DNA of 64,000 nucleotides from Pseudomonas sp. PH1b. GTDB lineage: Bacteria; Pseudomonadota; Gammaproteobacteria; Pseudomonadales; Pseudomonadaceae. Below, piece by piece: positions 16,453 through 24,075 of this stretch (within the stretch, counting starts at the first letter, position 1; each line of letters starts with the position of its first letter). The stretch is from the NCBI RefSeq assembly GCF_000633395.1, contig NZ_AYMU01000020.1:310001-374000 (forward strand), in the 5' to 3' direction. The notes beneath the pieces are model-generated. The model made no database searches. It saw only the letters and a program-made list of their open reading frames with translations, and was not told where the DNA came from. The translations under genes were made by a program, and so were the position numbers.

Positions 16453-17418
16453 TTAGTCGTGAAAGTGCATGCCGTGCTTGGACTTGGTGGTTTTCACCGC
16501 CTCCAGCACCGCCAGCAGGCAGTCATCACGATAGCGCTCCAGGGCCGCAATGCTGTGGCTGCCCAGTTGCTCGGCGGTGCCTTCGACCACATCGTCGATC
16601 AGCTTGTCGGTCAGCTCCGGGGCCGGCAGGTAGGTCCAGGGCAGTTGCAGCGCCGGGCCGAACTGGGCCATGAAGTGGCGCATGCCGGCGTCGCCGCCGG
16701 CCAGGGTGTAGGTGAGGAAGGTGCCCATGAACGACCAGCGCAGGCCGGCGCCAAAACGGATCGCATCGTCGATTTCCCCGGTGGTCGCCACGCCGTCGTT
16801 GACCAGGTGCAGGGCCTCGCGCCACAGGGCTTCGAGCAAACGATCGGCGATGAACCCGGGGACTTCCTTGCGCACGTGCAAAGGCCGCATCCCCAGGGAT
16901 TCATAGACCTTGATCGCGGCCTGGACCGCTTCGGGTGCGGTGCGCTGGCCGCCCACCACCTCCACCAGCGGCAGCAGGTACACCGGATTGAACGGGTGGC
17001 CGACCACGCAGCGTTCCGGGTGGCTCGAGTCCTCGTAGAATTCGCTGGGCAGCAGGCCCGAGGTGCTGGAGCCGATCAGTGCGTCAGGCTTGGCCGCGGC
17101 GCTGATTTTGCGGTGCAGTTCCAGCTTGAGTTCCAGGCGCTCGGGGGCGCTTTCCTGGATGAAGTCGGCATCCTTCACGCATGCCTCGATGGTGTCGACG
17201 AAGCGCAGGCGCTGTTGGGATGCTCCAGGGGCCAGCCCTTGTTTTTCCAGCGCGCCCCAGGCATTGGCGACGCGCTTGCGCAGGGCCGCTTCGGCGCCGG
17301 GCGCCGGGTCCCAGGCCACTACGTCGAGGCCGTGGGCCAGGGCCCGGGCCACCCAGCCGCTGCCGATCACGCCGCTGCCCAGAGCGGCGAAGGTTTTGAT
17401 GTTGGTGATAAAAGTCAT
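16453..17418 (-). CDS. cdhA: L-carnitine dehydrogenase
   Basis: NAD-dependent 3-hydroxyacyl dehydrogenase family enzyme (EC 1.1.1.108) that oxidises L-carnitine to 3-dehydrocarnitine. The 321 residues begin MTFITNIKTFAALGSGVIGSGW with the Rossmann GxGxxG. The catalytic His-containing segment is CVVGHPFNPVYLLPLVEVV and the C-terminal domain carries GLRWSFMGTF. It matches the known CdhA length and lies in the cdhCAB order described for pseudomonads. Expression is expected to require CdhR and carnitine. Confidence 0.93.
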   Translation of the reverse strand: MTFITNIKTFAALGSGVIGSGWVARALAHGLDVVAWDPAPGAEAALRKRVANAWGALEKQGLAPGASQQRLRFVDTIEACVKDADFIQESAPERLELKLELHRKISAAAKPDALIGSSTSGLLPSEFYEDSSHPERCVVGHPFNPVYLLPLVEVVGGQRTAPEAVQAAIKVYESLGMRPLHVRKEVPGFIADRLLEALWREALHLVNDGVATTGEIDDAIRFGAGLRWSFMGTFLTYTLAGGDAGMRHFMAQFGPALQLPWTYLPAPELTDKLIDDVVEGTAEQLGSHSIAALERYRDDCLLAVLEAVKTTKSKHGMHFHD

Positions 17419-17441
17419 CGCGTCTTCCTGGAAAAAGAGTC

Positions 17442-17515
17442 TGTAGAACCGGGCTCGCCAGCGAAGCGGTTGGCGGCCTTGCGGGCCTCTTCGCCGGCAA
17501 GCCGGCTCCTACGGG
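17442..17515. repeat. REP pair between cdhC and cdhA
   Basis: A degenerate left unit (GGGCTCGCCAGCGA) and a good right unit (TCGCCGGCAAGCCGGCTCC) lie immediately downstream of cdhC. Confidence 0.8.
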
Positions 17516-17528
17516 GGGGGGGAGCGGC

Positions 17529-18416
17529 TTAGCCGCGTTGCTTCAGGCCCATTTTCTGCCGGCCTTCGGCGGGGGTCAGGACCCGGGCGCCGAGGCGGCT
17601 GAGGATCTCCGTGGCCCGTTCCACCAGTTGGCCGTTGGTGGCCAGCACACCCTTGTCCAGCCACAGGTTGTCCTCCAGGCCGACCCGCACGTTGCCCCCC
17701 AGCAGTACCGCTTGCGCGGCCATGGGCATCTGCATGCGGCCAATCCCGAAGCCGGCCCAGACCGCGCCCTGCGGCAGGTTGTCGACCATGGCCTTCATGG
17801 TGGTGGTGTCGGCCGGTGCGCCCCAGGGAATGCCCAGGCACAGTTGGAACAGCGGGTCATCCAGCAGGCCTTCCTTGATCATCTGCTTGGCGAACCACAG
17901 GTGGCCGGTGTCGAAGATTTCCAGCTCGGCCTTCACTCCCAGCTCCTGGATACGCTTGGCGCCGGCCCGCAGCTGGGCCGGGGTGGAGACGTAGATGGTG
18001 TCGCCATCGCCGAAGTTCAGGGTGCCGCAGTCCAGGGTGCAGATTTCCGGCAGCAGCTCCTCGACGTGGGCCAGGCGGGTCAGCGGGCCCACCAGGTCGG
18101 TGTTGGGGCCGAACTCCATGGGGTTCTCGCCGCTGCCGATCTCCAGGTCACCGCCCATGCCGGCGGTGAGGTTGACGATGATGTCGATGTCGGCTTCGCG
18201 AATGCGCTCCATCACTTCGCGGTACAGCGCTACATCGCGGCTGAACTTGCCGGTGGCGGGGTCGCGCACATGGCAGTGGACCACGGTGGCGCCGGCCTTG
18301 GCGGCTTCTACGGCGGCCGCGGCGATCTGTTTCGGGGTGACCGGCACGTGGGGACTCTTGGCGGTCGTGTCGCCAGCACCGGTGAGTGCGCAGGTGATGA
18401 TGACGTCGTGGTTCAT
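17529..18416 (-). CDS. cdhC: 3-dehydrocarnitine cleavage enzyme (BKACE family)
   Basis: Beta-keto acid cleavage enzyme (DUF849) of 295 residues that uses acetyl-CoA to cleave dehydrocarnitine, giving betainyl-CoA and acetoacetate. The start MNHDVIITCALTGAGDTTAKSPHVPVTPKQIA is the standard BKACE N-terminus. The metal-binding HCHVRD motif is at about residues 48-53, and Glu/His segments follow in ELEIFDTGHLW and GIPWGAPADTTTM. It lies between caiX and cdhA on the same strand. Family and context agree well. Confidence 0.93.
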   Translation of the reverse strand: MNHDVIITCALTGAGDTTAKSPHVPVTPKQIAAAAVEAAKAGATVVHCHVRDPATGKFSRDVALYREVMERIREADIDIIVNLTAGMGGDLEIGSGENPMEFGPNTDLVGPLTRLAHVEELLPEICTLDCGTLNFGDGDTIYVSTPAQLRAGAKRIQELGVKAELEIFDTGHLWFAKQMIKEGLLDDPLFQLCLGIPWGAPADTTTMKAMVDNLPQGAVWAGFGIGRMQMPMAAQAVLLGGNVRVGLEDNLWLDKGVLATNGQLVERATEILSRLGARVLTPAEGRQKMGLKQRG

Positions 18417-18504
18417 GGTGCGGTTCCTTACAGGCGTGTTTGCTGGGGGCGTGAGCTGGCCGTGCGCAGCCCGGGGCGGGCTGCGGGGCGCTGGTGGCGG
18501 TGGC

Positions 18505-19449
18505 TTATTTGCTGGTCAGTTGCAGGTGTTCGGCGGCCGGCCGGCCATCGAAGGTGGTGACCCCCTCCAGCCAGCGCTGCTGGTCCTGCGGGTGGTCCTT
18601 GAGCCATTGCCGGGCGGATTCCAGGGCATCCTTGTGATCCAGCAGCGGCTGCATCATGCGGCTCTCGTCTTCGGCGCTGAAGGTCAGGTTGGTCAACAGC
18701 CGGTGCACGTTCGGGCACTGCTCGGCGTAGTTCGGCGCGGTGACGGTCCACACCGTGGCCTGGCCTTCGTTGGGCCCCAGGGCGTTTTCGCTGCCGCTGA
18801 GGTAGGTCATCTTGAAGTTGACGTTCATCGGGTGCGGTGCCCAGCCGAAGAACACGATGGCTTCGTTGCGTTTCACCGCCCGGGCCACCGCCGACAACAT
18901 GCCCGCCTCACTGGATTCCACCAACTGGAACTGGCCCAGGCCGAACTGGTTCTTGGCGATCATTTCCTTGATCTGGGTATTGGCTCCCGAACCCGGTTCG
19001 ATGCCGTAGATCTTGCCTCCCAGTTCCTTCTGGAACTTGGCGATGTCGGCGAAGGTCTTCAGGCCCTTGTCTGCCAGGTAGGCCGGCACGGCCAGGGTGG
19101 CGCGGGCGTCCTTGAGGCTCGGTTCGTCCAGGACCTTGACCTGGTTGGCGTCGACGAAGGGGGTGATGGTCTGGGTCATCAGCGGGTTCCAGTAGCCCAG
19201 GAACAGGTCCAGGCGCTGGTCACGGATGCCGGCGAAGATGATCTGCTGGGAGGCGCTGGTCTGCTTGGTCTTGTAGCCGAGGCCGTCGAGCAGGACCTGG
19301 GTCAGGGCGCTGGTGGCGATCACGTCGGTCCAGTTGACCACGCCCAGGCGCACGTTCTGGCAACTGGCGGCATCGGCGGCCAGGGCCCCGTTGCTCAGAA
19401 AAACGCTACCACTAAGCGCAAGCACACAGCTGCTGATCAGTTGTTTCAT
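18505..19449 (-). CDS. caiX: Carnitine/betaine periplasmic binding protein CaiX
   Basis: Periplasmic ligand-binding protein of the OpuAC type, 314 residues, with the signal peptide MKQLISSCVLALSGSVFLSNGALA. It is similar along its length to ChoX in this window (for example IYGIEPGSGANTQI and VFFGWAPHPMNVNFKMTYL). In P. aeruginosa, CaiX binds carnitine and works with the CbcWV core transporter, which is not in this window; no permease or ATPase adjoins caiX here either. It is the first gene of the leftward cdh cluster and divergent from cdhR. Confidence 0.92.
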   Translation of the reverse strand: MKQLISSCVLALSGSVFLSNGALAADAASCQNVRLGVVNWTDVIATSALTQVLLDGLGYKTKQTSASQQIIFAGIRDQRLDLFLGYWNPLMTQTITPFVDANQVKVLDEPSLKDARATLAVPAYLADKGLKTFADIAKFQKELGGKIYGIEPGSGANTQIKEMIAKNQFGLGQFQLVESSEAGMLSAVARAVKRNEAIVFFGWAPHPMNVNFKMTYLSGSENALGPNEGQATVWTVTAPNYAEQCPNVHRLLTNLTFSAEDESRMMQPLLDHKDALESARQWLKDHPQDQQRWLEGVTTFDGRPAAEHLQLTSK

Positions 19450-19643
19450 GATGCTTTCCTCGGCAGGTCGTTATTGTCGGTCCCGGCGTCTTTGTGCGCA
19501 GGTGATGCCAAGGTACGCAGGCGCCGCCGCTGGCAAGCGCACAGCGGCGACCGACTCTTGCACTGCAGCGACCTGCCCCCTTGTGGCACCGGGGCATTTG
19601 GCGTATCACAAGGCCCACGCTGGCCGTCACCGGAGTGCGTTGC

Positions 19644-20603
19644 ATGTCCCAGGACTTCTACTTCCTGCTGATGCCGGGGTTCTCCGCCATCGGTTTCATT
19701 TCCGCCATCGAGCCGCTGCGGGTGGCCAACCGCTTTCGTGGCGAGCTGTACCGCTGGCATGTGCTGAGCGCCGACGGCGGCGCGGTGCTGGCCAGCAATG
19801 GCATGTCGGTGAATGTCGATGCGGCCCTGGAGCCGCTGAACAAAGGCGCAACCTTGTGGGTGGTGGCCGGTTTCGAGCCGCTGAAGTTCCTCACCCCGGC
19901 CCTGGAGCACTGGTTGCGGCGGCTGGAGGTGGAGGGGGTGACCCTGGGCGGGATCGACACCGGTAGCGTGATCCTCGCCGAGAGCGGTTTGCTGGAGGGG
20001 CACCGGGTGACCTTGCACTGGGAGGCCATCGAGGCCTTCAAGGAGTCCTACCCGCAACTGAGCGTGACCCAGGAGCTGTTCGAGATCGATCGACGGCGCA
20101 TCACCTGTGCCGGCGGCACGGCATCCATCGACATGATGCTCGACCTGATCGCCCAGGCCCACGGCCCGCAACTGGCGGTCCAGGTCAGCGAGCAGTTCGT
20201 GCTCGGGCGCATTCGCCCGCGCAAGGATCACCAGCGCATGGAAGTCGCCAGCCGCTACGGCATCAGCAACAAGAAGCTGGTGCAGGTGATCGGCGAAATG
20301 GAACAGCACAGCGAACCGCCCCTGAGCACCCTGGCCCTGGCCGAGTCGATCAAGGTCACTCGGCGCCAGCTGGAGCGCCTGTTCCGCCTGCACCTCAACG
20401 ACACCCCGAGCAACTTCTACCTGGGCCTGCGCCTGGAGAAGGCCCGCAAGCTGCTGCGCCAGACCGACATGAGCGTGCTGGAGGTGAGCATTGCCTGCGG
20501 GTTTGAATCGCCTTCCTACTTCACCCGCAGCTACCGCGCACGTTTCGTGCAGTGCCCGCGCGAGGACCGGCGCCAGTTGGGAGGCGGCCGGGAGCTGGTT
20601 TGA
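19644..20603 (+). CDS. cdhR: AraC-family carnitine regulator CdhR
   Basis: Activator of carnitine catabolism. From the ATG at 19644 (MSQDFYFLLMPGFSAIG, GGAG site at 19632) it has 319 residues. It has a DJ-1/PfpI-like sensor domain (about 1-185) and a C-terminal AraC DNA-binding domain (LAESIKVTRRQLERLFRLH, VSIACGFESPSYFTRSYR). It is a clear paralogue of GbdR in the same window. The divergent arrangement with caiX fits a local regulator. A longer in-frame ATG at 19581 lacks the family N-terminus. Confidence 0.93.
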   Translation: MSQDFYFLLMPGFSAIGFISAIEPLRVANRFRGELYRWHVLSADGGAVLASNGMSVNVDAALEPLNKGATLWVVAGFEPLKFLTPALEHWLRRLEVEGVTLGGIDTGSVILAESGLLEGHRVTLHWEAIEAFKESYPQLSVTQELFEIDRRRITCAGGTASIDMMLDLIAQAHGPQLAVQVSEQFVLGRIRPRKDHQRMEVASRYGISNKKLVQVIGEMEQHSEPPLSTLALAESIKVTRRQLERLFRLHLNDTPSNFYLGLRLEKARKLLRQTDMSVLEVSIACGFESPSYFTRSYRARFVQCPREDRRQLGGGRELV

Positions 20604-20610
20604 CAGGGTT

Positions 20611-20671
20611 TTATAGTTAATTATACTCGCGACTATAAATTATAGTCCTGGCAATAATTGAGTATAAAACC
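20611..20671. promoter_or_regulatory. AT-rich palindromic control region of the ATPase gene
   Basis: A perfect 17-bp palindrome GACTATAAATTATAGTC (20631-20647) lies with related TATAGTTAATTATACTC (20612-20628) and GAGTATAA (20660-20667) directly before the start at 20672. The very low GC contrasts with the flanking genes. It looks like repressor sites overlapping a promoter. Confidence 0.6.
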
Positions 20672-21850
20672 ATGTCGAAAAACACCGGTTTCGTGTTTCG
20701 TCGTCCTGCCCTGGCGCTCAATATTGCCGATGGCCTGGTGGGCTCCGGGATCCAGGACTACAGCTCGGGGTTGTTCCTGGCGGCGCCGCGGCGTACCGGC
20801 AAAAGTACCTTCCTGCGCGAAGACCTGCTGCCCGAGTGCCTGCGTCGAGGCTGGCTGGCGGTCTATGTGGATCTGTGGGCCAACCGCGAAAAAGACCCCG
20901 CCGAGCTGATCGCCGGGGCCATTGCCGGCGCGCTGGTGCCGTTCGAAAAGGGCATACGCAAGCTGGCCAAGTCATGGGGGGTGGAGAAGCTCAGTTTCCT
21001 GCGGACCCTGTCCTGGGACTTCAGTCGATCCCAACTGCCGGAAGGGGCCACCCTGACCCAGGCTCTGGAGCTGTTGCACAGCGCGGCGGGCAAGACCGTG
21101 GTGCTGGTCATCGATGAAGCCCAGCATGCGCTGAGTTCCGAGGCCGGGTTGAATGCCATGTTTGCCCTCAAGGCCGCCCGTGATCAGCTCAACCAGGGCC
21201 GCGACATGGACACCAGCGGCCTGCGCCTGGTGTTCACCGGGTCCAACCGGGACAAGCTGGCCCATCTGGTACTCAACCGCAACCAGCCGTTCTTCGGGTC
21301 GAGCATCACCCCCTTTCCCTTGCTGGGGCGTGACTTCACCAAGGCCTACACCGCGCACCTGAACGCTCACTTGGCGTCCACCAACCAGTTCAATGCCGAG
21401 GATCTGGACCAGGCCTTCGAGTGGGTCGGCCGGCGCCCGGAAATGCTCCGCAGCATCATTGGCCAGGTGGCTCTGGAACTGGGTGAGGCGAGCCAGCTCA
21501 ACGAGCTGTTGCGCAGCAGTGCCGAAATCCTACGGGCCGGGGTCTGGAGCGAATTTGAAAGCGCCTGGAACGGCCTGACCGCCGCGCAGCGGGCGGTGCT
21601 GGAAGTCATGGTCGAGCGCTCGATCAGCAACCTGCCCTTTGCACCCTTTACCGATGACACCCTGGCAGCAGTGGGCGAGGCCCTGAAGGCCTCGGGCAGC
21701 AGCACCATGCCCGGCACCCAGACCATCCAGGCCTGTATCGATGCCCTGCGGGAAAAGGAGCTGGTGTGGAAGTCCAGCCGTGGCGCCTATGCCCTGGAGG
21801 ACAACTCGTTCGCTGACTGGCTGCAGCACTACCGGCGCAAGTCGGCCTGA
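20672..21850 (+). CDS. Orphan AAA-type ATP-binding protein
   Basis: P-loop ATPase of 392 residues with no assigned role. Walker A APRRTGKST is at 38-46, Walker B VVLVIDEAQHAL around 143-154 and a sensor-like LVFTGSNRDKL follows, then a C-terminal winged-helix-like region (TAAQRAVLEVMVERS ... ACIDALREKELVWKSSRGAYALED). This is the architecture of archaeal-type/STAND-like ATPases often found alone or in mobile and defence contexts. No partner gene adjoins it. The start follows AT-rich palindromes; no strong ribosome site is visible, so the mRNA may be nearly leaderless. Confidence 0.8.
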   Translation: MSKNTGFVFRRPALALNIADGLVGSGIQDYSSGLFLAAPRRTGKSTFLREDLLPECLRRGWLAVYVDLWANREKDPAELIAGAIAGALVPFEKGIRKLAKSWGVEKLSFLRTLSWDFSRSQLPEGATLTQALELLHSAAGKTVVLVIDEAQHALSSEAGLNAMFALKAARDQLNQGRDMDTSGLRLVFTGSNRDKLAHLVLNRNQPFFGSSITPFPLLGRDFTKAYTAHLNAHLASTNQFNAEDLDQAFEWVGRRPEMLRSIIGQVALELGEASQLNELLRSSAEILRAGVWSEFESAWNGLTAAQRAVLEVMVERSISNLPFAPFTDDTLAAVGEALKASGSSTMPGTQTIQACIDALREKELVWKSSRGAYALEDNSFADWLQHYRRKSA

Positions 21851-21869
21851 GCCCAGGGCTGGCGCGGCC

Positions 21870-22286
21870 TCACTTCTTCAGCAGCGCCGCGCAGGCGGCC
21901 TTGTAGGCTTCATGCTGGTACTTGTTCAGGCTCGCCGGCAGGTCGAAGGCGTGCTTCTTGTACTGGGCATTGAGGGTCTGTGGCGACAGCAGGGTCACCG
22001 CGCAGTCTTCCAGCAGTTGGAACACACCTTCGATCTTGAAGGTGGTGGGGCCGCCGGCGAACTCGCCCTTCTTGCTGCGTTTCTTGATGGCGATGTGCTG
22101 GATCCCGTTGCTTTTCACGAAGGCTGCCACTTGAGCTGCAAAGGCCTTGACGTTGGCGGCCTCGTCGTCATCCTCCAGGGCGATTTTCTTGGTGGCGATG
22201 GCCAGGTGCTGAGGGGCGCCGTCTTGCAGGGTGGCGAGGGCGAAGATGGCTTCGCTGCCCTTGATTTCGATACCGCAGATGCTCAT
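21870..22286 (-). CDS. DUF3010 family protein
   Basis: Protein of 138 residues of unknown function (MSICGIEIKGSEAIFALATL...). It resembles DUF3010, whose N-terminal GIEIKGSEA and RSKKGEFAGGPTTFKIEGVFQLL segments suggest an RNase H-like fold. No membrane or signal segment. I chose the ATG at 22286, behind an AAAGGG site; an upstream TTG (22301) is also in frame. It converges on the ATPase gene with a 19-bp gap. Confidence 0.8.
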   Translation of the reverse strand: MSICGIEIKGSEAIFALATLQDGAPQHLAIATKKIALEDDDEAANVKAFAAQVAAFVKSNGIQHIAIKKRSKKGEFAGGPTTFKIEGVFQLLEDCAVTLLSPQTLNAQYKKHAFDLPASLNKYQHEAYKAACAALLKK

Positions 22287-22320
22287 GAGTAACCCTTTCA
22301 ATCAGTCAGTGAGGCGCAGC

Positions 22321-22587
22321 TTACAGCTCTAGCTGGTCGGCGCGTATACCGAAGACGGCGGCAATTTTTTCCCGGGTGGTCTTGCGGGGGCGGGCCACGC
22401 TCTCTTGTTGGGCGAAGGCCGGCTGAGAGATCCCCAGGCGCTTGGCTACCTGGTCCTGGGTCAGGTGCAGGTGCTCGCGCCAGGCCCGGATCGGCGTGGC
22501 GCCATCGACCATGTAACTGACCACGCCATGGGGGATCAGGCCAGGCTCCTTCTGCTGCGCAACGTACTGCGCGTAGGGAATTACCAC
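22321..22587 (-). CDS. XRE-family antitoxin of a type II TA pair
   Basis: An 88-residue protein with a Cro/C1 helix-turn-helix (LTQDQVAKRLGISQPAFAQQE) that should neutralise the upstream RelE-like toxin and repress the pair. The first possible start is GTG at 22587. This frame is the same as the toxin frame, separated only by the toxin TGA stop and 13 further codons, so translation may depend on coupling. The order toxin then antitoxin is that of higBA-like modules. Confidence 0.82.
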   Translation of the reverse strand: MVIPYAQYVAQQKEPGLIPHGVVSYMVDGATPIRAWREHLHLTQDQVAKRLGISQPAFAQQESVARPRKTTREKIAAVFGIRADQLEL

Positions 22588-22626
22588 GAACGCCGGCTGC
22601 CATCCGGGCTGTGGATGATCTGGAGG

Positions 22627-22881
22627 TCAGTAGATGCCTTCATCACGTTTTTTTGACCTCTCGAACACTGACGATATGGATGACCCATCCCAATCGAACA
22701 GCACGCGGTACTGGCCAACCCGCAGGCGATAGGCATAGGTGTGGCCGGACAGGGCTTTGACGTTGCCATTGGCGGGCATGTCGGCCAGCAGGGCGATCGC
22801 ATCACGAACCTGGACCTGGTGTTCGGGGTGCAAACGCAGCAATTGCTTGACCGCTTTCCGACTCCAGAGGATTTCGTGCAT
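22627..22881 (-). CDS. RelE/ParE-superfamily toxin
   Basis: An 84-residue protein of the RelE/HigB fold: MHEILWSRKAVKQLLRLHPEHQ, then ALSGHTYAYRLRVGQYRVLFDWDGSS with the conserved R-x-R-x-G-x-YR strand, and a basic C-terminus. Proteins of this type usually cut ribosome-bound mRNA or inhibit gyrase. Upstream are inverted repeats (GGCTATATAAGCC at 22885-22897 overlapping a TATA-rich promoter, and AAGGA-N7-TCCTT at 22904-22920) that look like antitoxin operators. Confidence 0.85.
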   Translation of the reverse strand: MHEILWSRKAVKQLLRLHPEHQVQVRDAIALLADMPANGNVKALSGHTYAYRLRVGQYRVLFDWDGSSISSVFERSKKRDEGIY

Positions 22882-22979
22882 GCGGGCTATATAAGCCTTT
22901 CATAAGGATTGCGACTCCTTGCTTATATCCACTGCCCGGCCAAGCGCAGAACCTTGTCCCTTTGTTGCCCGCGCCGCCG

Positions 22980-23894
22980 TTACCAGGTCGTCGACTGCCC
23001 GCGCCGATCCACCTCGTACACCTTGTGCCGCAGCAAGCGTTCCTTGAGCCAGCGTTCGGCCTTGCCCAGCACCCGTTGCCGGGCCCAGAGCAGGTCCACC
23101 CCCACCAGCCAGTCGGTGTGGGGGTAGGCGTTCAGTTGCAGCTCCACCAGCTCGCCCTTGGCCAGCTCACGCTGGATCAGTTGCCGGGGCAGGGTGGCCC
23201 AGCCAAGGCCGGCGCGGACCATCTCCAGGAGTGCCAGGTAGTTTTCCGCCTGCCACAGTTGGCTGCAGCGCAGGTATTCGCTGCTGGGCAGCTTGTCGGC
23301 ATGGGCGCTGAAGGCCAGGCGTCGATGCACATGCAGATCGTCGAAGGTCACGCTGTCCAGCCGGGCCAGGGGATGATCCGGGTGGCAGACGTGCAGCATG
23401 ATCAGCTTGCCCATCTGCTGGAACTCCAGTTCCTGGGCATAGCCAGGCTGGGAAAAGGCGATCCCCAGCACCGCTTCGCCCCGGGCCACCAGCTCGCTGG
23501 CATCACCGGACAGTGGGTGACGGATCAGCAGGTCGACATAGGGGAAGGCCTGCTCGAACTCGCGCAAGGCCGGCATCAGCGGGCCGTAAGGGGTTTCGAT
23601 GACGATGGACAACTGCGGCTCCACCACCTCGGACAAGCAGTCGGCGTTGGCCTGCAGAGTCAGGCAGCGCTCCAGCACCGCCTCGGCCTGCAGCAGCATC
23701 TTCTGCCCGGTGGCTGTCAGCACCGGGTTGCGGGCACTGCGGTCGAACAGCTCGACCCCCAGGTCCGCCTCCAGGTTGCCGATGGCCACGCTGACCGTGG
23801 ACTGGGTCTTGCCCAGCTTGCGTGCAGCGGCCGAGAACGAGCCGCTGTGCGCGGCCTGTACGAACATCTGCAGTTGATCCAGCGAAAAGCGCAT
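22980..23894 (-). CDS. LysR-family regulator
   Basis: Transcription factor of 304 residues with an N-terminal winged helix (MRFSLDQLQMFVQAAHSGSFSAAARKLGKTQSTVSVAIGNLE) and a periplasmic-binding-like effector domain. It diverges from the NCS2 permease operon (gap 181 bp), the usual position for a LysR activator of that operon. The ligand is unknown; a purine-like or other N-heterocycle is suggested by the neighbours. Confidence 0.88.
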   Translation of the reverse strand: MRFSLDQLQMFVQAAHSGSFSAAARKLGKTQSTVSVAIGNLEADLGVELFDRSARNPVLTATGQKMLLQAEAVLERCLTLQANADCLSEVVEPQLSIVIETPYGPLMPALREFEQAFPYVDLLIRHPLSGDASELVARGEAVLGIAFSQPGYAQELEFQQMGKLIMLHVCHPDHPLARLDSVTFDDLHVHRRLAFSAHADKLPSSEYLRCSQLWQAENYLALLEMVRAGLGWATLPRQLIQRELAKGELVELQLNAYPHTDWLVGVDLLWARQRVLGKAERWLKERLLRHKVYEVDRRGQSTTW

Positions 23895-24075
23895 CGCGGC
23901 TCCCGGCCCTGGGACAGGGCTGTCTGATCCATCGTTAAAAGCGATGGCTGCTCATTTGTTTCATCGTATTCAAGCACAGATCATGGACGCCGACGTTCGT
24001 ACATCCTGCCGGGGCACCGCTCCCGGATGCCTGCCAGAACAACAACAAGAGCTGCACCTTCAGGAGATCTGCGAC

